Origin: an uncultured Clostridia bacterium
GTDB lineage: Bacteria; Bacillota; Clostridia; Oscillospirales; Acutalibacteraceae
Assembly: GCA_947652665.1 (NCBI GenBank)
Contig: CANTDZ010000010.1
Span: forward strand, 1-42,413
Direction of reading: 5' to 3'
Length of the DNA stretch: 42,413 nt
A model generated the notes under the pieces. That model was given only the letters and a program-made list of their open reading frames with translations, was not told the DNA's origin and did no database searches. The position numbers and the translations under genes are program-made. This document shows, piece after piece, positions 29,361 through 37,287 of this stretch. Position 1 is the stretch's first letter, and each line of letters begins with the position of its first letter.

Positions 29361-30014
29361 ATGAAAAAGCAGAAGAATGTGAAAAAGCAGAACCTCATCG
29401 GCGCGGCCATCATGATCGTCCTGATTTTGCTGGCCATGCCGCTGGGGGTGGCCCACTCGCTGGAGGATTTGCGGGAGGATGCCGAGTGGCAGTTTTACGA
29501 GGACCGGACCGGGTTTTCCATTTGTGACAGCCTGGACAACCGGCGGGAGGCGGCGCATAACCTGCTGACCGTGGCCAATCGGTACACCGACGACCACCCG
29601 AATCTTATGCCCTATTTTAACGAGCTGGAATATCAATTTAACGCAAGCGAGAACGCTTACAGCGAGTCCCACCAGATAGAAGCCGAAGCCAATTACCAGA
29701 TGGGTGAGGCCGCCGAGGAATTGGCGGATGCGCTGGGGATTGTCGGGCTTTCGGAAAAGGACGAGCAATACCGGGTGCAGCTCATCGCCCAAATGCGGTC
29801 GGAGCAGGACAAGATCCAGCGCAGCGGGTATAATGCCGCCGCCCGGGAGTTTAACAACCGGCTGTATGTGTTCCCGGTAAACGTCCTGAAAAATTTTACG
29901 GATGTAGAGGGCCTGTTCCCCTTTGACGAGCCCCATGCTTCGGATGTGGTCGAGGACACCCTTGTACAGGAGCTAGCGCCGGAATACTTTGCAGAGGAGA
30001 CGGTAACCGAATGA
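29361..30014 (+). CDS. LemA family protein
   Basis: A 217-residue membrane-anchored protein. After a basic start (MKKQKNVKKQN) comes one membrane segment (LIGAAIMIVLILLAMPLGV, residues 12-30) and then a long helical extracytoplasmic domain. The LemA signature is near the end: YNAAAREFNNRLYVFPVNVL followed by FPF. The helical domain contains RREAAHNLLTVANRY and a deep acidic stretch. It overlaps the TPM-domain gene by four bases (ATGA); LemA and TPM-domain proteins are often paired, probably in an envelope complex of unclear role. A clear promoter was not identified in the 83 bases upstream. Confidence 0.85.
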   Translation: MKKQKNVKKQNLIGAAIMIVLILLAMPLGVAHSLEDLREDAEWQFYEDRTGFSICDSLDNRREAAHNLLTVANRYTDDHPNLMPYFNELEYQFNASENAYSESHQIEAEANYQMGEAAEELADALGIVGLSEKDEQYRVQLIAQMRSEQDKIQRSGYNAAAREFNNRLYVFPVNVLKNFTDVEGLFPFDEPHASDVVEDTLVQELAPEYFAEETVTE

Positions 30015-31012
30015 AAAAACTTCTAAAAGCGGGTACAGCCCTTCTGTGCGCGTGCCTGGTTCTGTGCTTAGGTCTCCCCGCCCTGGCGGCTGTGCCGGAG
30101 CGCCCCGCCAACAAGTACGTGCTGGACGAAGCCGGAGTGCTGTCGGACAAGACAGAACGGGAGATCGTAAAGGAAAACAACGAGCTTTTTGAGGAGTGCG
30201 GCGCCGAGGTCGTGGTGGTGGCGGTGGACTTTTTGGGCGGCGAGGATATCCGGGACTATGCCTATAACCTCTTTAACGATTGGGGCATCGGCTCCTCCCA
30301 GTACAACAACGGCATCCTGCTGGTGCTGGCTATTGGTGAGGACAACTACTATGCCACGTCCGGCTATGGGCTGGAGGACTACTTTGACGGCGCGAAATTC
30401 CGGGGGCTTTTGGACGAATACTTAGAGGACGACTTCGCCAAGGGTGACTACGACCAGGGCGTCATGAAGTTCTTCGACGAAGTGGTCGATGAGGTAGAGG
30501 ACTACTACGACGATTTCGAGGACGAATACACCCAGCAAATCGAGGACGATTTTGATTACGAACCCCACTACAGCCGGGGCAACAACGGCTGGAGGAACTT
30601 CATGGGGATCGTCTCCAACCTGGTCCGGGTGGTCATCATCATGGTGGTTATCATCGTGATTGTGCGTGCTTTCAGCGGACATGGCCGCGGCGGACGGGGA
30701 GGCCCCCCTTACGGCGGCGGTGGCGGAGGCGGCAACTTCTGGACCGGCATGATGCTGGGCAACATGATGGGCCGCAGCCGCAGGCGCAATACCTGGGGCG
30801 CGCCCCCGCCCCCACCTCCCCCGGGTGGTTTTGGCGGGCCCCGACCGGGAGGCCCCCGACCGGGAGGTCCTCGTCCGGGCGGCGGCTTTGGCGGGTTTAC
30901 AGGCGGCGGACGTTCCAGCGGCGGTTTCGGCGGAGGCCGGGGCGGCTTTGGTGGCGGTGGCGGGTTCACCGGCGGCGGAGGCACCCATGGCGGCGGAGCC
31001 GGCCGGCGTTAA
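30011..31012 (+). CDS. TPM-domain membrane protein with Gly-rich tail
   Basis: A 333-residue protein with a signal peptide (cleavage probable after LPALAA, about residue 27) and an extracytoplasmic TPM domain (about 28-165) with YVLDEAGVLSD, VVVVAVDFLGGEDIRDYAYNLFNDWGIG split over the fold, and GILLVLAIGEDNYYATSGYGLE. An acidic linker follows (VEDYYDDFEDEYTQQIEDDF), then one membrane helix (VVIIMVVIIVIVRAF) and a tail of about 110 residues dominated by Gly, Pro and Arg, with three tandem GGPRP units and a closing run of Gly-Gly-Gly. Its start overlaps the LemA stop. Gly-rich tails are common in this family; this one is long. Confidence 0.88.
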   Translation: MKKLLKAGTALLCACLVLCLGLPALAAVPERPANKYVLDEAGVLSDKTEREIVKENNELFEECGAEVVVVAVDFLGGEDIRDYAYNLFNDWGIGSSQYNNGILLVLAIGEDNYYATSGYGLEDYFDGAKFRGLLDEYLEDDFAKGDYDQGVMKFFDEVVDEVEDYYDDFEDEYTQQIEDDFDYEPHYSRGNNGWRNFMGIVSNLVRVVIIMVVIIVIVRAFSGHGRGGRGGPPYGGGGGGGNFWTGMMLGNMMGRSRRRNTWGAPPPPPPPGGFGGPRPGGPRPGGPRPGGGFGGFTGGGRSSGGFGGGRGGFGGGGGFTGGGGTHGGGAGRR

Positions 31013-31025
31013 GCAATAAAAATCG

Positions 31026-31059
31026 CGCACGCAGATACGCTTTGTACCTGCGTGCGTTT
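31026..31059 (+). terminator. Hairpin after the TPM-domain gene
   Basis: CGCACGCAG (31026-31034) pairs perfectly with CTGCGTGCG (31048-31056), followed by only TTTG. The short T-run makes termination probably partial, and the phosphatase gene follows closely. Confidence 0.55.
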
Positions 31060-31084
31060 GTGCTGTAAAAAACAGGAGGGTAAG

Positions 31085-31738
31085 ATGAAAAAGTATTTTT
31101 TGTTCGATTTGGACGGCACGATCACGGACACCGGCGAGGGCATTATGAAATCGGCCCAGTACGCCTTGGACGCCTTTGGCATCCCCCAGCAGGCGGAGGC
31201 CCAGCTGCGCCGGTTCGTGGGGCCGCCGCTGTACCTGTCCTTTGAGAGGTTTTACGGGCTCAGCCCCCAGCAGGCCCTGGAGGCCGTGGAGAAGTACCGG
31301 GAACGCTACCGGGTGAAGGGCGTCTTTGAGAGCCCCTTATATGAGGGCATGGACGAGGTGTTGGCGCAGCTTTCCCAGGTGGGGACGCTGTGCCTGGCCA
31401 CGTCGAAGCCCCTGGTGTACGCCAAGCAGATCCTGGAGCTGCGGGGGGTGGACAAGTACTTCGCCCACCTGGCCGGAGCTGAAATGGACGGCACTCGGAC
31501 GGACAAAGCCGAGGTCATTGGGTATGCGCTGGAGCTTTTGGGGAATCCGAACAGGGCCGAAGTTATCATGGTAGGCGACCGGCAGCAGGACATTTTAGGC
31601 GCGAAGGCCCAGGGTGTGGAGAGCATCGGCGCGCTGTACGGCTACGGCGAGCCCGGCGAACTGCAGGAGGCCGGGGCCGATTATCTGGCGGCAACCGTGG
31701 GGGAGCTGGGGGAAATCTGCCTGCGGATGGCCAAATAA
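31085..31738 (+). CDS. HAD-superfamily phosphatase (phosphoglycolate phosphatase-like)
   Basis: A 217-residue haloacid-dehalogenase-type hydrolase. Motif I is LFDLDGTITDTGEG, with nucleophile Asp8 and acid/base Asp10. Motif II lies around LCLATSKPLVYAKQ (Thr/Ser), motif III at the Lys of DGTRTDKAEV and motif IV at IMVGDRQQDILGAKAQG. A four-helix cap follows motif I (GIMKSAQYALDAFGIPQQ), as in the Gph/PpaX/5'-nucleotidase group. The start at 31085 has a perfect AGGAGG site; an in-frame ATG at 31052 is upstream of it. Natural substrate unknown. Confidence 0.92.
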   Translation: MKKYFLFDLDGTITDTGEGIMKSAQYALDAFGIPQQAEAQLRRFVGPPLYLSFERFYGLSPQQALEAVEKYRERYRVKGVFESPLYEGMDEVLAQLSQVGTLCLATSKPLVYAKQILELRGVDKYFAHLAGAEMDGTRTDKAEVIGYALELLGNPNRAEVIMVGDRQQDILGAKAQGVESIGALYGYGEPGELQEAGADYLAATVGELGEICLRMAK

Positions 31739-31747
31739 ATTGCGGAC

Positions 31748-31783
31748 AAAAAGCGGGCCATGCAGCCATGACCCGCCTTTTTC
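31748..31783. terminator. Bidirectional terminator between HAD and ThuA genes
   Basis: AAAAAGCGGG and CCCGC-TTTTT arms with an inner CATG/CATG pairing form a stem flanked by A and T runs on both sides. Confidence 0.82.
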
Positions 31784-31808
31784 GTATAAAGTTAGCAAAT
31801 AAGTGGTC

Positions 31809-32606
31809 TTACTTCAAAAGCTCCTCAGGCGACTGCTTGATCATGGGGCTCTCCAGCTTCTCAATCCACTGGGTAGGCGCAACCCACCGTACCGCATTCT
31901 CGATGATCTTGACGATGATGGGGTTGTGGTAAGAGGGGAAGGTCTCATGGCCGGCCTGGAAGTAGAAGATTTTGCCGTTGCCGCGGGTCCATGTAGCGCC
32001 GCTGCGGAACAGCTCGCCGCCCCGGTACCAGTTGGTGAACAGCAGATCGTCGGGCTTGGGGATGTCGAAGGGCTCGCAGTAGACTTCCTCGCGCTCCAGC
32101 TCGAAGGTCTCGGGGATGCCCTGGACGATGGGATGGGTGCGGTTCATCTTGTAAACGCGGGTGAAGTCCACCTCACGCCACTGCAGGTTGCCGCTGGTGC
32201 CCAGCAGATAGCGGAAGGGCTTGGACAGATGGGCCGAATGCAGCCCGATAAAGCCCATGCCCCGCTGCACGCGCGCCACGACCTTAAAGGCCAGCTCGTC
32301 CGGCACAACCTGATGGGCGATGTGCCCCCACCAGATGAGCACGTCGGTCTTGTCCAGCAGCTCGTCGGGCAGGCCGTACTCGGGGTCAAAGAGGCTGGTG
32401 TAGGTTACGTTCATATCCTCGTTCTTGTCCAGAGTGTTGGCCAGGGTCTTCAAGTGGCCCTCGGGATAGACGGACTTGATCTCGCCTACGTTGCGGGCCA
32501 GCAGCTCCTCCAGGTGCTTTTTGTGCTCTTCGGGTATCCCGGCGCCGCCGCCGAACAGCTCGCCGCGCTCCTCTACGGCCTCATACCATACGGTTACATT
32601 AATCAT
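31809..32606 (-). CDS. ThuA domain protein (trehalose-utilisation-like)
   Basis: A 265-residue protein of the ThuA family, a class I glutamine-amidotransferase-like fold. Features are VTVWYEAVEE at the N-terminus, VLIWWGHIAHQVVPDEL, the family motif GMGFIGLHSAHLSKPFRYLL and HPIVQGIPETFELEREEVY. The closing IFYFQAGHETFPSYHNP contains conserved His residues, ending INDxVRW-like (IIENAVRW). ThuA proteins act with Gfo/Idh/MocA dehydrogenases in the use of trehalose and other disaccharides through keto-sugars, and such a dehydrogenase gene stands 0.8 kb away. Catalytic role not established. It has its own promoter. Confidence 0.92.
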   Translation of the reverse strand: MINVTVWYEAVEERGELFGGGAGIPEEHKKHLEELLARNVGEIKSVYPEGHLKTLANTLDKNEDMNVTYTSLFDPEYGLPDELLDKTDVLIWWGHIAHQVVPDELAFKVVARVQRGMGFIGLHSAHLSKPFRYLLGTSGNLQWREVDFTRVYKMNRTHPIVQGIPETFELEREEVYCEPFDIPKPDDLLFTNWYRGGELFRSGATWTRGNGKIFYFQAGHETFPSYHNPIIVKIIENAVRWVAPTQWIEKLESPMIKQSPEELLK

Positions 32607-32649
32607 GTTTGCTCATTCCTTTCGGGGAGATTCGAAAAATTCTGTCATC

Positions 32650-32678
32650 ATTATACACCTAAATTGTGCAGATTGCAA
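32650..32678 (-). promoter_or_regulatory. Promoter of the ThuA gene
   Basis: On the minus strand TTGCAA (32673-32678), 17 bases, perfect TATAAT (32650-32655). Confidence 0.87.
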
Positions 32679-32699
32679 TAAGATTTTGAAGTTTTCCTC

Positions 32700-32728
32700 T
32701 TGCATTTCCCTGCCGCATCCCGTATAAT
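32700..32728 (+). promoter_or_regulatory. Promoter of the flavodoxin-family reductase gene
   Basis: TTGCAT (32700-32705), 17 bases, perfect TATAAT (32723-32728). Confidence 0.87.
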
Positions 32729-32765
32729 GAAAATAGACAATATTTCCACTTAGGGAGGAACACGA

Positions 32766-33383
32766 ATGAAAGTCTTGATGATCAATGGCAGCCCCCGGGC
32801 AGACGGCAACACGGCCCTGGCGCTGGCCGAGATGGAGAAGGTCTTCCAGCAGGAGGGCATCGAAGTGGAAACCGTCCACGTGGGCAACAAGGACATCCGG
32901 GGCTGCATCGGATGCCGCAAGTGCAAAGACTTGGGCAAGTGCGTCTTTAACGACCTGGTCAACGAGACAGCCGAAAAGTTCGCCCAATGCGACGGCCTGG
33001 TGGCCGGCAGCCCGGTATACTACGCGTCGGCCAACGCCACCCTCATCGCGTTTTTGACCCGCCTGTTTTACAGCACCTCCTGCGACAAAACGATGAAGGT
33101 GGGCGCCAGCGCCATCGCAGCCCGGCGCGGGGGGCTCTCGGCTACTTACGATGAGATCAACAAATTCTTCGGCATCTCCGGGATGCCCATCGCCTCCGGC
33201 CAGTATTGGAACAGCGTCCACGGCCAGCAGCCTGGCGAGGCCGCCCAGGACGTGGAAGGGATGCAAGGAATGCGCACCCTGGCCCGGAACATGGCGTTCC
33301 TCATGAAGGGCATCGCCCTGGCCAAAGAGCAGTACGGCCTGCCGGAAAAGGAACCCACCCAGTTTATGAACTTCATCCGCTGA
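32766..33383 (+). CDS. Flavodoxin-family NAD(P)H-dependent FMN reductase
   Basis: A 205-residue flavoprotein of the NADPH-dependent FMN reductase/iron-sulfur flavoprotein group. The FMN phosphate loop is INGSPRADGNTALAL (residues 6-20). The Cys cluster CIGCRKCKDLGKC (about residues 49-61) is typical of this subgroup and may bind metal or act in redox. AGSPVYYASANATLIAFLTRL forms the isoalloxazine-binding wall. An AGGGAGG site precedes the start. It is a single-gene unit with its own promoter and terminator, so the partner or substrate is unknown. Confidence 0.92.
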   Translation: MKVLMINGSPRADGNTALALAEMEKVFQQEGIEVETVHVGNKDIRGCIGCRKCKDLGKCVFNDLVNETAEKFAQCDGLVAGSPVYYASANATLIAFLTRLFYSTSCDKTMKVGASAIAARRGGLSATYDEINKFFGISGMPIASGQYWNSVHGQQPGEAAQDVEGMQGMRTLARNMAFLMKGIALAKEQYGLPEKEPTQFMNFIR

Positions 33384-33384
33384 T

Positions 33385-33416
33385 AAAAAGGCCCCGAGGG
33401 TGACCCCGGGGCCTTT
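33385..33416. terminator. Bidirectional terminator between reductase and Gfo/Idh genes
   Basis: AAAGGCCCCG (33387-33396) and CGGGGCCTTT (33407-33416) form a perfect ten-pair stem with A and T ends. Confidence 0.88.
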
Positions 33417-33432
33417 CTATGTCCATTGTAAT

Positions 33433-34536
33433 TTAGAAGCGGATTTCTTTCTTCTCCAGGTCGGACTGGTAAATCGCTTCCAGGATGCGGGTGACAACCA
33501 GGGCCTCCTCGGGCTTGACCAGGGGCTCGGTGCCGTTGATGACGGCTTCCAGCCACTGGCGGTTGTCCGCTACGCCCGCGTTGCCGGCAGCGCCCTCAAA
33601 GAAGGCGATCTTGCCGCCGGAGGACAGGGTCTCCTCCATCAGCTGGCCGTTGCGGCCGCGGTTGTAGATGAGCTCGTCGTTGGGATAGCTCATGCCGGAA
33701 TGGATCTCTGCGCCAGCCAGGGTGCCGCACAGGGTGGTGCTGGCTTCGCGGGACTCCAGCATATTGATGGCCCAGGCGCTCTCCAGCATGATGGCCGCGC
33801 CGTTCTTCATCTTGATGAAGCCCATGGCGCTGTCCTCAACCTCATAGGTCTCGGGGTCCCAGGGGCCGAAAGCGTTGCCTTCAGTAGCCTGCTGGAGGCC
33901 GCCCAGCTTGTAGAACACGGAGCCGGTGACGCTCTCAACTTCGTAGTTGTTCATGCACCACAGGGTGATGTCCAGGGCATGGGTGCCGATGTCGATCAGC
34001 GGGCCGCCGCCCTGCTTGGACTTGTCCGGGAAAACGCCCCAGGTGGGAACCGCGCGGCGGCGGACGGCGTGGCCCTTGGCGTAGTAGATGTCGCCCAGCT
34101 CGCCGGCGTCGCAGGCCTTCTTCAGGTTCTGGACCTCGGGACGGAAACGGTTCTGGTAGCCGATGGTGAACTGCTTGCCGGAAGCCTTCCAGGCCGCGAC
34201 CATCTTCTCCGCGTCGGCGGAATTGTGGGCCATGGGCTTCTCGCAGTAGACGTGCTTGCCAGCCTCAAAAGCGGCCACGGTGATGGGGCAGTGGGCTACG
34301 TTGGGGGTCAGCACGTGCACGACCTCCACTTCGTTGTTAGCCAGCAGCTCGTGATAATCCGTATAAACCTTTGCGCCTTCTACGCCGTACTCGGCGGCGG
34401 CTTTCTCGGCGCGCTCGGGGATGATGTCGCAGAACGCCACGACCTCGCACAGGTCGCTGTTAGCCTTCATGGCGGGCAGATGCTTCTGGTTTGCGATACC
34501 GCCGCAGCCGACGATACCGATTTTCAACTTTGCCAT
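33433..34536 (-). CDS. Gfo/Idh/MocA-family oxidoreductase
   Basis: A 367-residue NAD(P)-dependent dehydrogenase of the glucose-fructose oxidoreductase/inositol dehydrogenase family. The dinucleotide motif is KIGIVGCGGIANQKHLPAM (residues 4-22). The family EKP motif is in HVYCEKPMAHNSADAEKMV (catalytic Lys), and GGPLIDIGTHALDITLWCM contains the conserved Asp and His of the active site. Such enzymes oxidise sugars or inositols at a ring hydroxyl. ThuA and the TIM-barrel isomerase of the window often accompany this family elsewhere, but here each gene has its own promoter. Substrate unknown. Confidence 0.95.
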   Translation of the reverse strand: MAKLKIGIVGCGGIANQKHLPAMKANSDLCEVVAFCDIIPERAEKAAAEYGVEGAKVYTDYHELLANNEVEVVHVLTPNVAHCPITVAAFEAGKHVYCEKPMAHNSADAEKMVAAWKASGKQFTIGYQNRFRPEVQNLKKACDAGELGDIYYAKGHAVRRRAVPTWGVFPDKSKQGGGPLIDIGTHALDITLWCMNNYEVESVTGSVFYKLGGLQQATEGNAFGPWDPETYEVEDSAMGFIKMKNGAAIMLESAWAINMLESREASTTLCGTLAGAEIHSGMSYPNDELIYNRGRNGQLMEETLSSGGKIAFFEGAAGNAGVADNRQWLEAVINGTEPLVKPEEALVVTRILEAIYQSDLEKKEIRF

Positions 34537-34583
34537 TGGATACTCCTCCTGTTTTGCCCGGTGGCCCGGGATATTCTTCTTTT

Positions 34584-34613
34584 ATTATACTCCTAAGAGG
34601 GTGGGTAAATCAA
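34584..34613 (-). promoter_or_regulatory. Promoter of the Gfo/Idh/MocA gene
   Basis: On the minus strand TTGATT (34608-34613), 18 bases, perfect TATAAT (34584-34589). Confidence 0.75.
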
Positions 34614-34667
34614 CTACAAAAACCATATTTTAGAGAAAAATTTAGTCCCTTTTGATGGCACGCTGTA

Positions 34668-34696
34668 TTGAAATTAACTGGACTGTTGTGTATAAT
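34668..34696 (+). promoter_or_regulatory. Promoter of the SDR gene
   Basis: TTGAAA (34668-34673), 17 bases, perfect TATAAT (34691-34696). Confidence 0.86.
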
Positions 34697-34749
34697 GTAA
34701 TAGGATTGCGGCATTTGCCTGAAAAATAGTAGAAAAGGAGTCGGACAAA

Positions 34750-35583
34750 ATGAAAACATGGTTGATTACAGGATGTTCCAGCGGAATTGGAGCGGGGATT
34801 GCAAAGGCTGTGCTGGCCAGCGGCGACCAGGCGGTCGTGACGGCGCGCAATAAGGAGAAGGTGCAGGGGCTCGTCGGGCAGTACCCCGATACGGCGCTGG
34901 CCGTGTCCCTGGACGTTACCGACAGCGGGAGCATCCAGGCGGCGGTGAAGGAGGCCGAGGCACGGTTCGGCGGCATTGACGTTCTGGTGAACAATGCCGG
35001 CTATGGCTACCGGGCGGCGGTAGAGGAAGGCGAGGCCGAGGCGGTAAACACCCTGTTCCAGACGAACCTCTTCGGACCGGTGGAGCTTATCAAGGCCGTC
35101 CTGCCCGGGATGCGCGCCCGGAAGGCGGGGGCCATCCTGAACGTAACCTCCATCGCGGCGGCGCGGTCGGCGGTAGGCTCGGGGTATTATGCGTCCTCCA
35201 AGGCGGCGCTGGAGCTGCTCTCGGACGGCCTGCGCAAGGAGCTGGCCCCGTTGGGCATCAAGGTGATGGTCGTGCAGCCCGGCGCTTTCCGCACCCGGTT
35301 CTATGACGGGGAATCCCTGCAGGGCACGAAGGCCGCCATTGGGGATTATGAGGCCACGGTAGGCAAGTCCCGGCCCGGCAACTTTGCCAATACCCATCAG
35401 CAGGCCGGCGACCCCGACAAGGCCGGCGAGATCATCGTAAGGGTCGTAGGGGGCGAGGAGTACCCGGAGATCCTGACCTTGGGCAAAGCGGCCGTCACGG
35501 CGGTAAAGTCGACGCTGGAGGCGAAGATTGCGGAGCTTGACAAGTGGGCGGAGGTCTCGGCGCAGGCGGATTATGAGGAGTAA
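34750..35583 (+). CDS. Short-chain dehydrogenase/reductase (SDR)
   Basis: A 277-residue classical SDR. The cofactor motif is WLITGCSSGIGAGIAKAV (TGxxxGIG at residues 7-14). DVLVNNAGYGYRA carries the NNAG motif, LNVTSIAA supplies the catalytic Ser and GYYASSKAALELLSDGLRKEL the YxxxK pair. An Arg in the first beta-alpha-beta unit (VVTARNKEK) suggests NADPH preference, by general rule. It is transcribed alone from a consensus promoter with an AAAAGGAGT site. The substrate is unknown. Confidence 0.94.
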   Translation: MKTWLITGCSSGIGAGIAKAVLASGDQAVVTARNKEKVQGLVGQYPDTALAVSLDVTDSGSIQAAVKEAEARFGGIDVLVNNAGYGYRAAVEEGEAEAVNTLFQTNLFGPVELIKAVLPGMRARKAGAILNVTSIAAARSAVGSGYYASSKAALELLSDGLRKELAPLGIKVMVVQPGAFRTRFYDGESLQGTKAAIGDYEATVGKSRPGNFANTHQQAGDPDKAGEIIVRVVGGEEYPEILTLGKAAVTAVKSTLEAKIAELDKWAEVSAQADYEE

Positions 35584-35623
35584 GTGCTGCCTGCGGCGAA
35601 GTGTAAATGGATAAAGCTGGTTG

Positions 35624-35652
35624 TTTACAAAAATGCTTTTTCATGATAGAAT
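35624..35652 (+). promoter_or_regulatory. Promoter of the SLH-domain gene
   Basis: TTTACA (35624-35629), 17 bases, TAGAAT (35647-35652). Confidence 0.75.
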
Positions 35653-35695
35653 AGCCGAAAGCACGCAATGTGCGGAAAAAGGAGGCTTTTTCTAA

Positions 35696-37069
35696 ATGAA
35701 AAAAGTATTTGCTGTGATGCTTGCACTTTTGATGCTGTGCGCGGGGGTTCCTGCGTGGGCCGCAGAGGGTGAGCCGACATTAGAGTTTGAAATCATGTCG
35801 TTTTTTCGAGCGCGGCTGTGTACCTATACGCTTCCGGATGGGGGCGTCTTGAACTTTGCGGAGTCTTTGAAGCCGGATGATGTATATATTCCGGGATGGT
35901 GGTTATATGAGTCAGAAAATCTGAAAGGGGATATTGTCATACCGGACTATGTCGAAGGTAAGCCGGTGGTTGGCCTTTACTATCGCTACCTGCCTAGTGA
36001 CTACAATCCTGTTTACTGTCTTAGGGATAATAAAGACTTGACATCCATCACCTTTCCGTCTACTTTGCAGAGAATACAGACTGCTATGGGAGGGACCTAC
36101 GGGGAATGGATTGATAATTGCCCGAAGTTGGAGGAAGTTGTTTTTACAGGGGATGGCCCGGAGAATTTAGAGGAATTTTTCCCTTCAAATTTGAAATATG
36201 TGAAGCTGCCGAAAAATGTTTCAAACCTGGAGTATGCGTTTGGCGGACACGTGGATAAAATTGACCTTGACCCGGAAAATCCGCATTTCAAGATGGACGA
36301 GCAGGGCATTATTTATACCGCCGACATGACGACCGTGGTCACGGCGGCCCAGGGCGCGGCCGAACGCACGAGCGTCACCCTGCCAGACAGCGTTACGAAG
36401 ATTTTGGGCGGGGCTTTTAGCAGCCATACCCAGCTGGAAAGGATGGAGGGTGGGGCCGATGCCATTACGGGCCCTTCCAATGTCTTTTTATACTGCACCA
36501 AGCTTCAGCCCTTCCGGGATTTATCGGGCCATTGGGGGGAAGCTTCCGCCATGTGGGGGTTCCAAAACGACCTGTTCCAGGGCACAGACCTGGTACACTT
36601 CTCTCCGGACATGGTCGTAGACCGGGGGATGATCTGCGCCCTTGTAAACAGGATGGCTGGGTGGCCGGATGTCACACATGACGAGTTTGTCGAATTCGGC
36701 TTCCCGGACGTGCATGATTACTATTATTACTACGGTATGGGCGTCCTGTGGTGCCATGCGAAGGGCATCGTCCAGGGCTGTGACGACGGCCTGTTCCACC
36801 CGGAAAGGCCGATCACCCGCGAACAGCTGGCGGCTATTTTGTACCGTTATGCGCAGATGGAAGGCCTGCAGGGCGAAATGGGCGCTATAGACGCCTTTGT
36901 GGACGCCGACGCCGTCAGCCCTTACGCCGAGGATGCCATGAGCTGGGCGGTAGGCTCCGGCCTGCTCAACGGCAAGGATGGCAGCCGGCTCGACCCCCAG
37001 GGCCAGGCTTCCCGTGCCGAAGCCGCGGCGGTCTTGGAGAGGCTGGCCGGATTGATGGAAAGCGATTAA
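35696..37069 (+). CDS. Secreted SLH-domain protein with BspA-like leucine-rich repeats
   Basis: A 457-residue exported protein. The signal peptide ends at AWAAEG (about residue 22). A BspA-type LRR_5 region follows, seen in NPHFKMDEQGIIYTADMTTVV and SVTLPDSVTKILGGAFSSH. Three S-layer homology repeats occupy about residues 270-455: FRDLSGHWGEASAMW, FPDVHDYYYYYGMGVLWCHAKG with FHPERPITREQLAAILYRY, and YAEDAMSWAVGSGLLNG with ASRAEAAAVLERLAG. SLH repeats attach proteins to pyruvylated wall polymers. The coding sequence of the N-terminal third is visibly more AT-rich than the SLH part and than neighbouring genes, suggesting a domain of separate origin. Confidence 0.9.
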   Translation: MKKVFAVMLALLMLCAGVPAWAAEGEPTLEFEIMSFFRARLCTYTLPDGGVLNFAESLKPDDVYIPGWWLYESENLKGDIVIPDYVEGKPVVGLYYRYLPSDYNPVYCLRDNKDLTSITFPSTLQRIQTAMGGTYGEWIDNCPKLEEVVFTGDGPENLEEFFPSNLKYVKLPKNVSNLEYAFGGHVDKIDLDPENPHFKMDEQGIIYTADMTTVVTAAQGAAERTSVTLPDSVTKILGGAFSSHTQLERMEGGADAITGPSNVFLYCTKLQPFRDLSGHWGEASAMWGFQNDLFQGTDLVHFSPDMVVDRGMICALVNRMAGWPDVTHDEFVEFGFPDVHDYYYYYGMGVLWCHAKGIVQGCDDGLFHPERPITREQLAAILYRYAQMEGLQGEMGAIDAFVDADAVSPYAEDAMSWAVGSGLLNGKDGSRLDPQGQASRAEAAAVLERLAGLMESD

Positions 37070-37086
37070 GCAGCGCAAAAAAAGAA

Positions 37087-37120
37087 CCCCCAGGGGTTGT
37101 GCGGCCCTTGGGGGATTTTT
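37087..37120 (+). terminator. Intrinsic terminator after the SLH-domain gene
   Basis: CCCCC-A-GGG pairs with CCC-TT-GGGGG (one bulge), followed by ATTTTT. Confidence 0.8.
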
Positions 37121-37138
37121 ATGCCCTGAGGCAAGGCC

Positions 37139-37167
37139 TTGACTTCTTCACGCGGCTGTGCTATACT
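37139..37167 (+). promoter_or_regulatory. Promoter of pnuC
   Basis: TTGACT (37139-37144), 17 bases, TATACT (37162-37167). It gives a leader of about 114 bases. Confidence 0.82.
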
Positions 37168-37173
37168 GGACAA

Positions 37174-37287
37174 AATGAATAGGGAATAAAACTGCCACCG
37201 GGTAGAAAAACGAAAGCATTCGGTACACATCGTTAGGTCTTGGAAGATGTGTAAGCGGGTGCTTATTTTATTTTCGAGGTGATTGTC
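37174..37287 (+). promoter_or_regulatory. Structured leader of pnuC, candidate riboswitch or attenuator
   Basis: The leader holds hairpin CTGCC/GGTAG (37192-37205), hairpin CGAA-agca-TTCG (37211-37222) and an eight-pair perfect stem TACACATC/GATGTGTA (37224-37231 with 37246-37253). A short hairpin TAAGC-gggt-GCTTA (37252-37265) follows, leading into TTTTATTTT. The last two share bases 37252-37253, so they compete, as in a transcription switch. Vitamin-type PnuC genes are often riboswitch-controlled. I could not fit the sequence to the TPP, FMN or cobalamin consensus, and I cannot judge the NAD+-II (pnuC) class from memory. Confidence 0.5.

Noticed and set aside
30830-31000. GC-rich tandem repeats as a CRISPR array
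   Set aside because: They are in-frame Gly/Pro/Arg codon repeats inside the TPM-domain gene without spacers.
37174-37287. pnuC leader as a TPP, FMN or cobalamin riboswitch
   Set aside because: The conserved cores (such as CTGAGA for TPP, or the FMN and cobalamin boxes) are not found.
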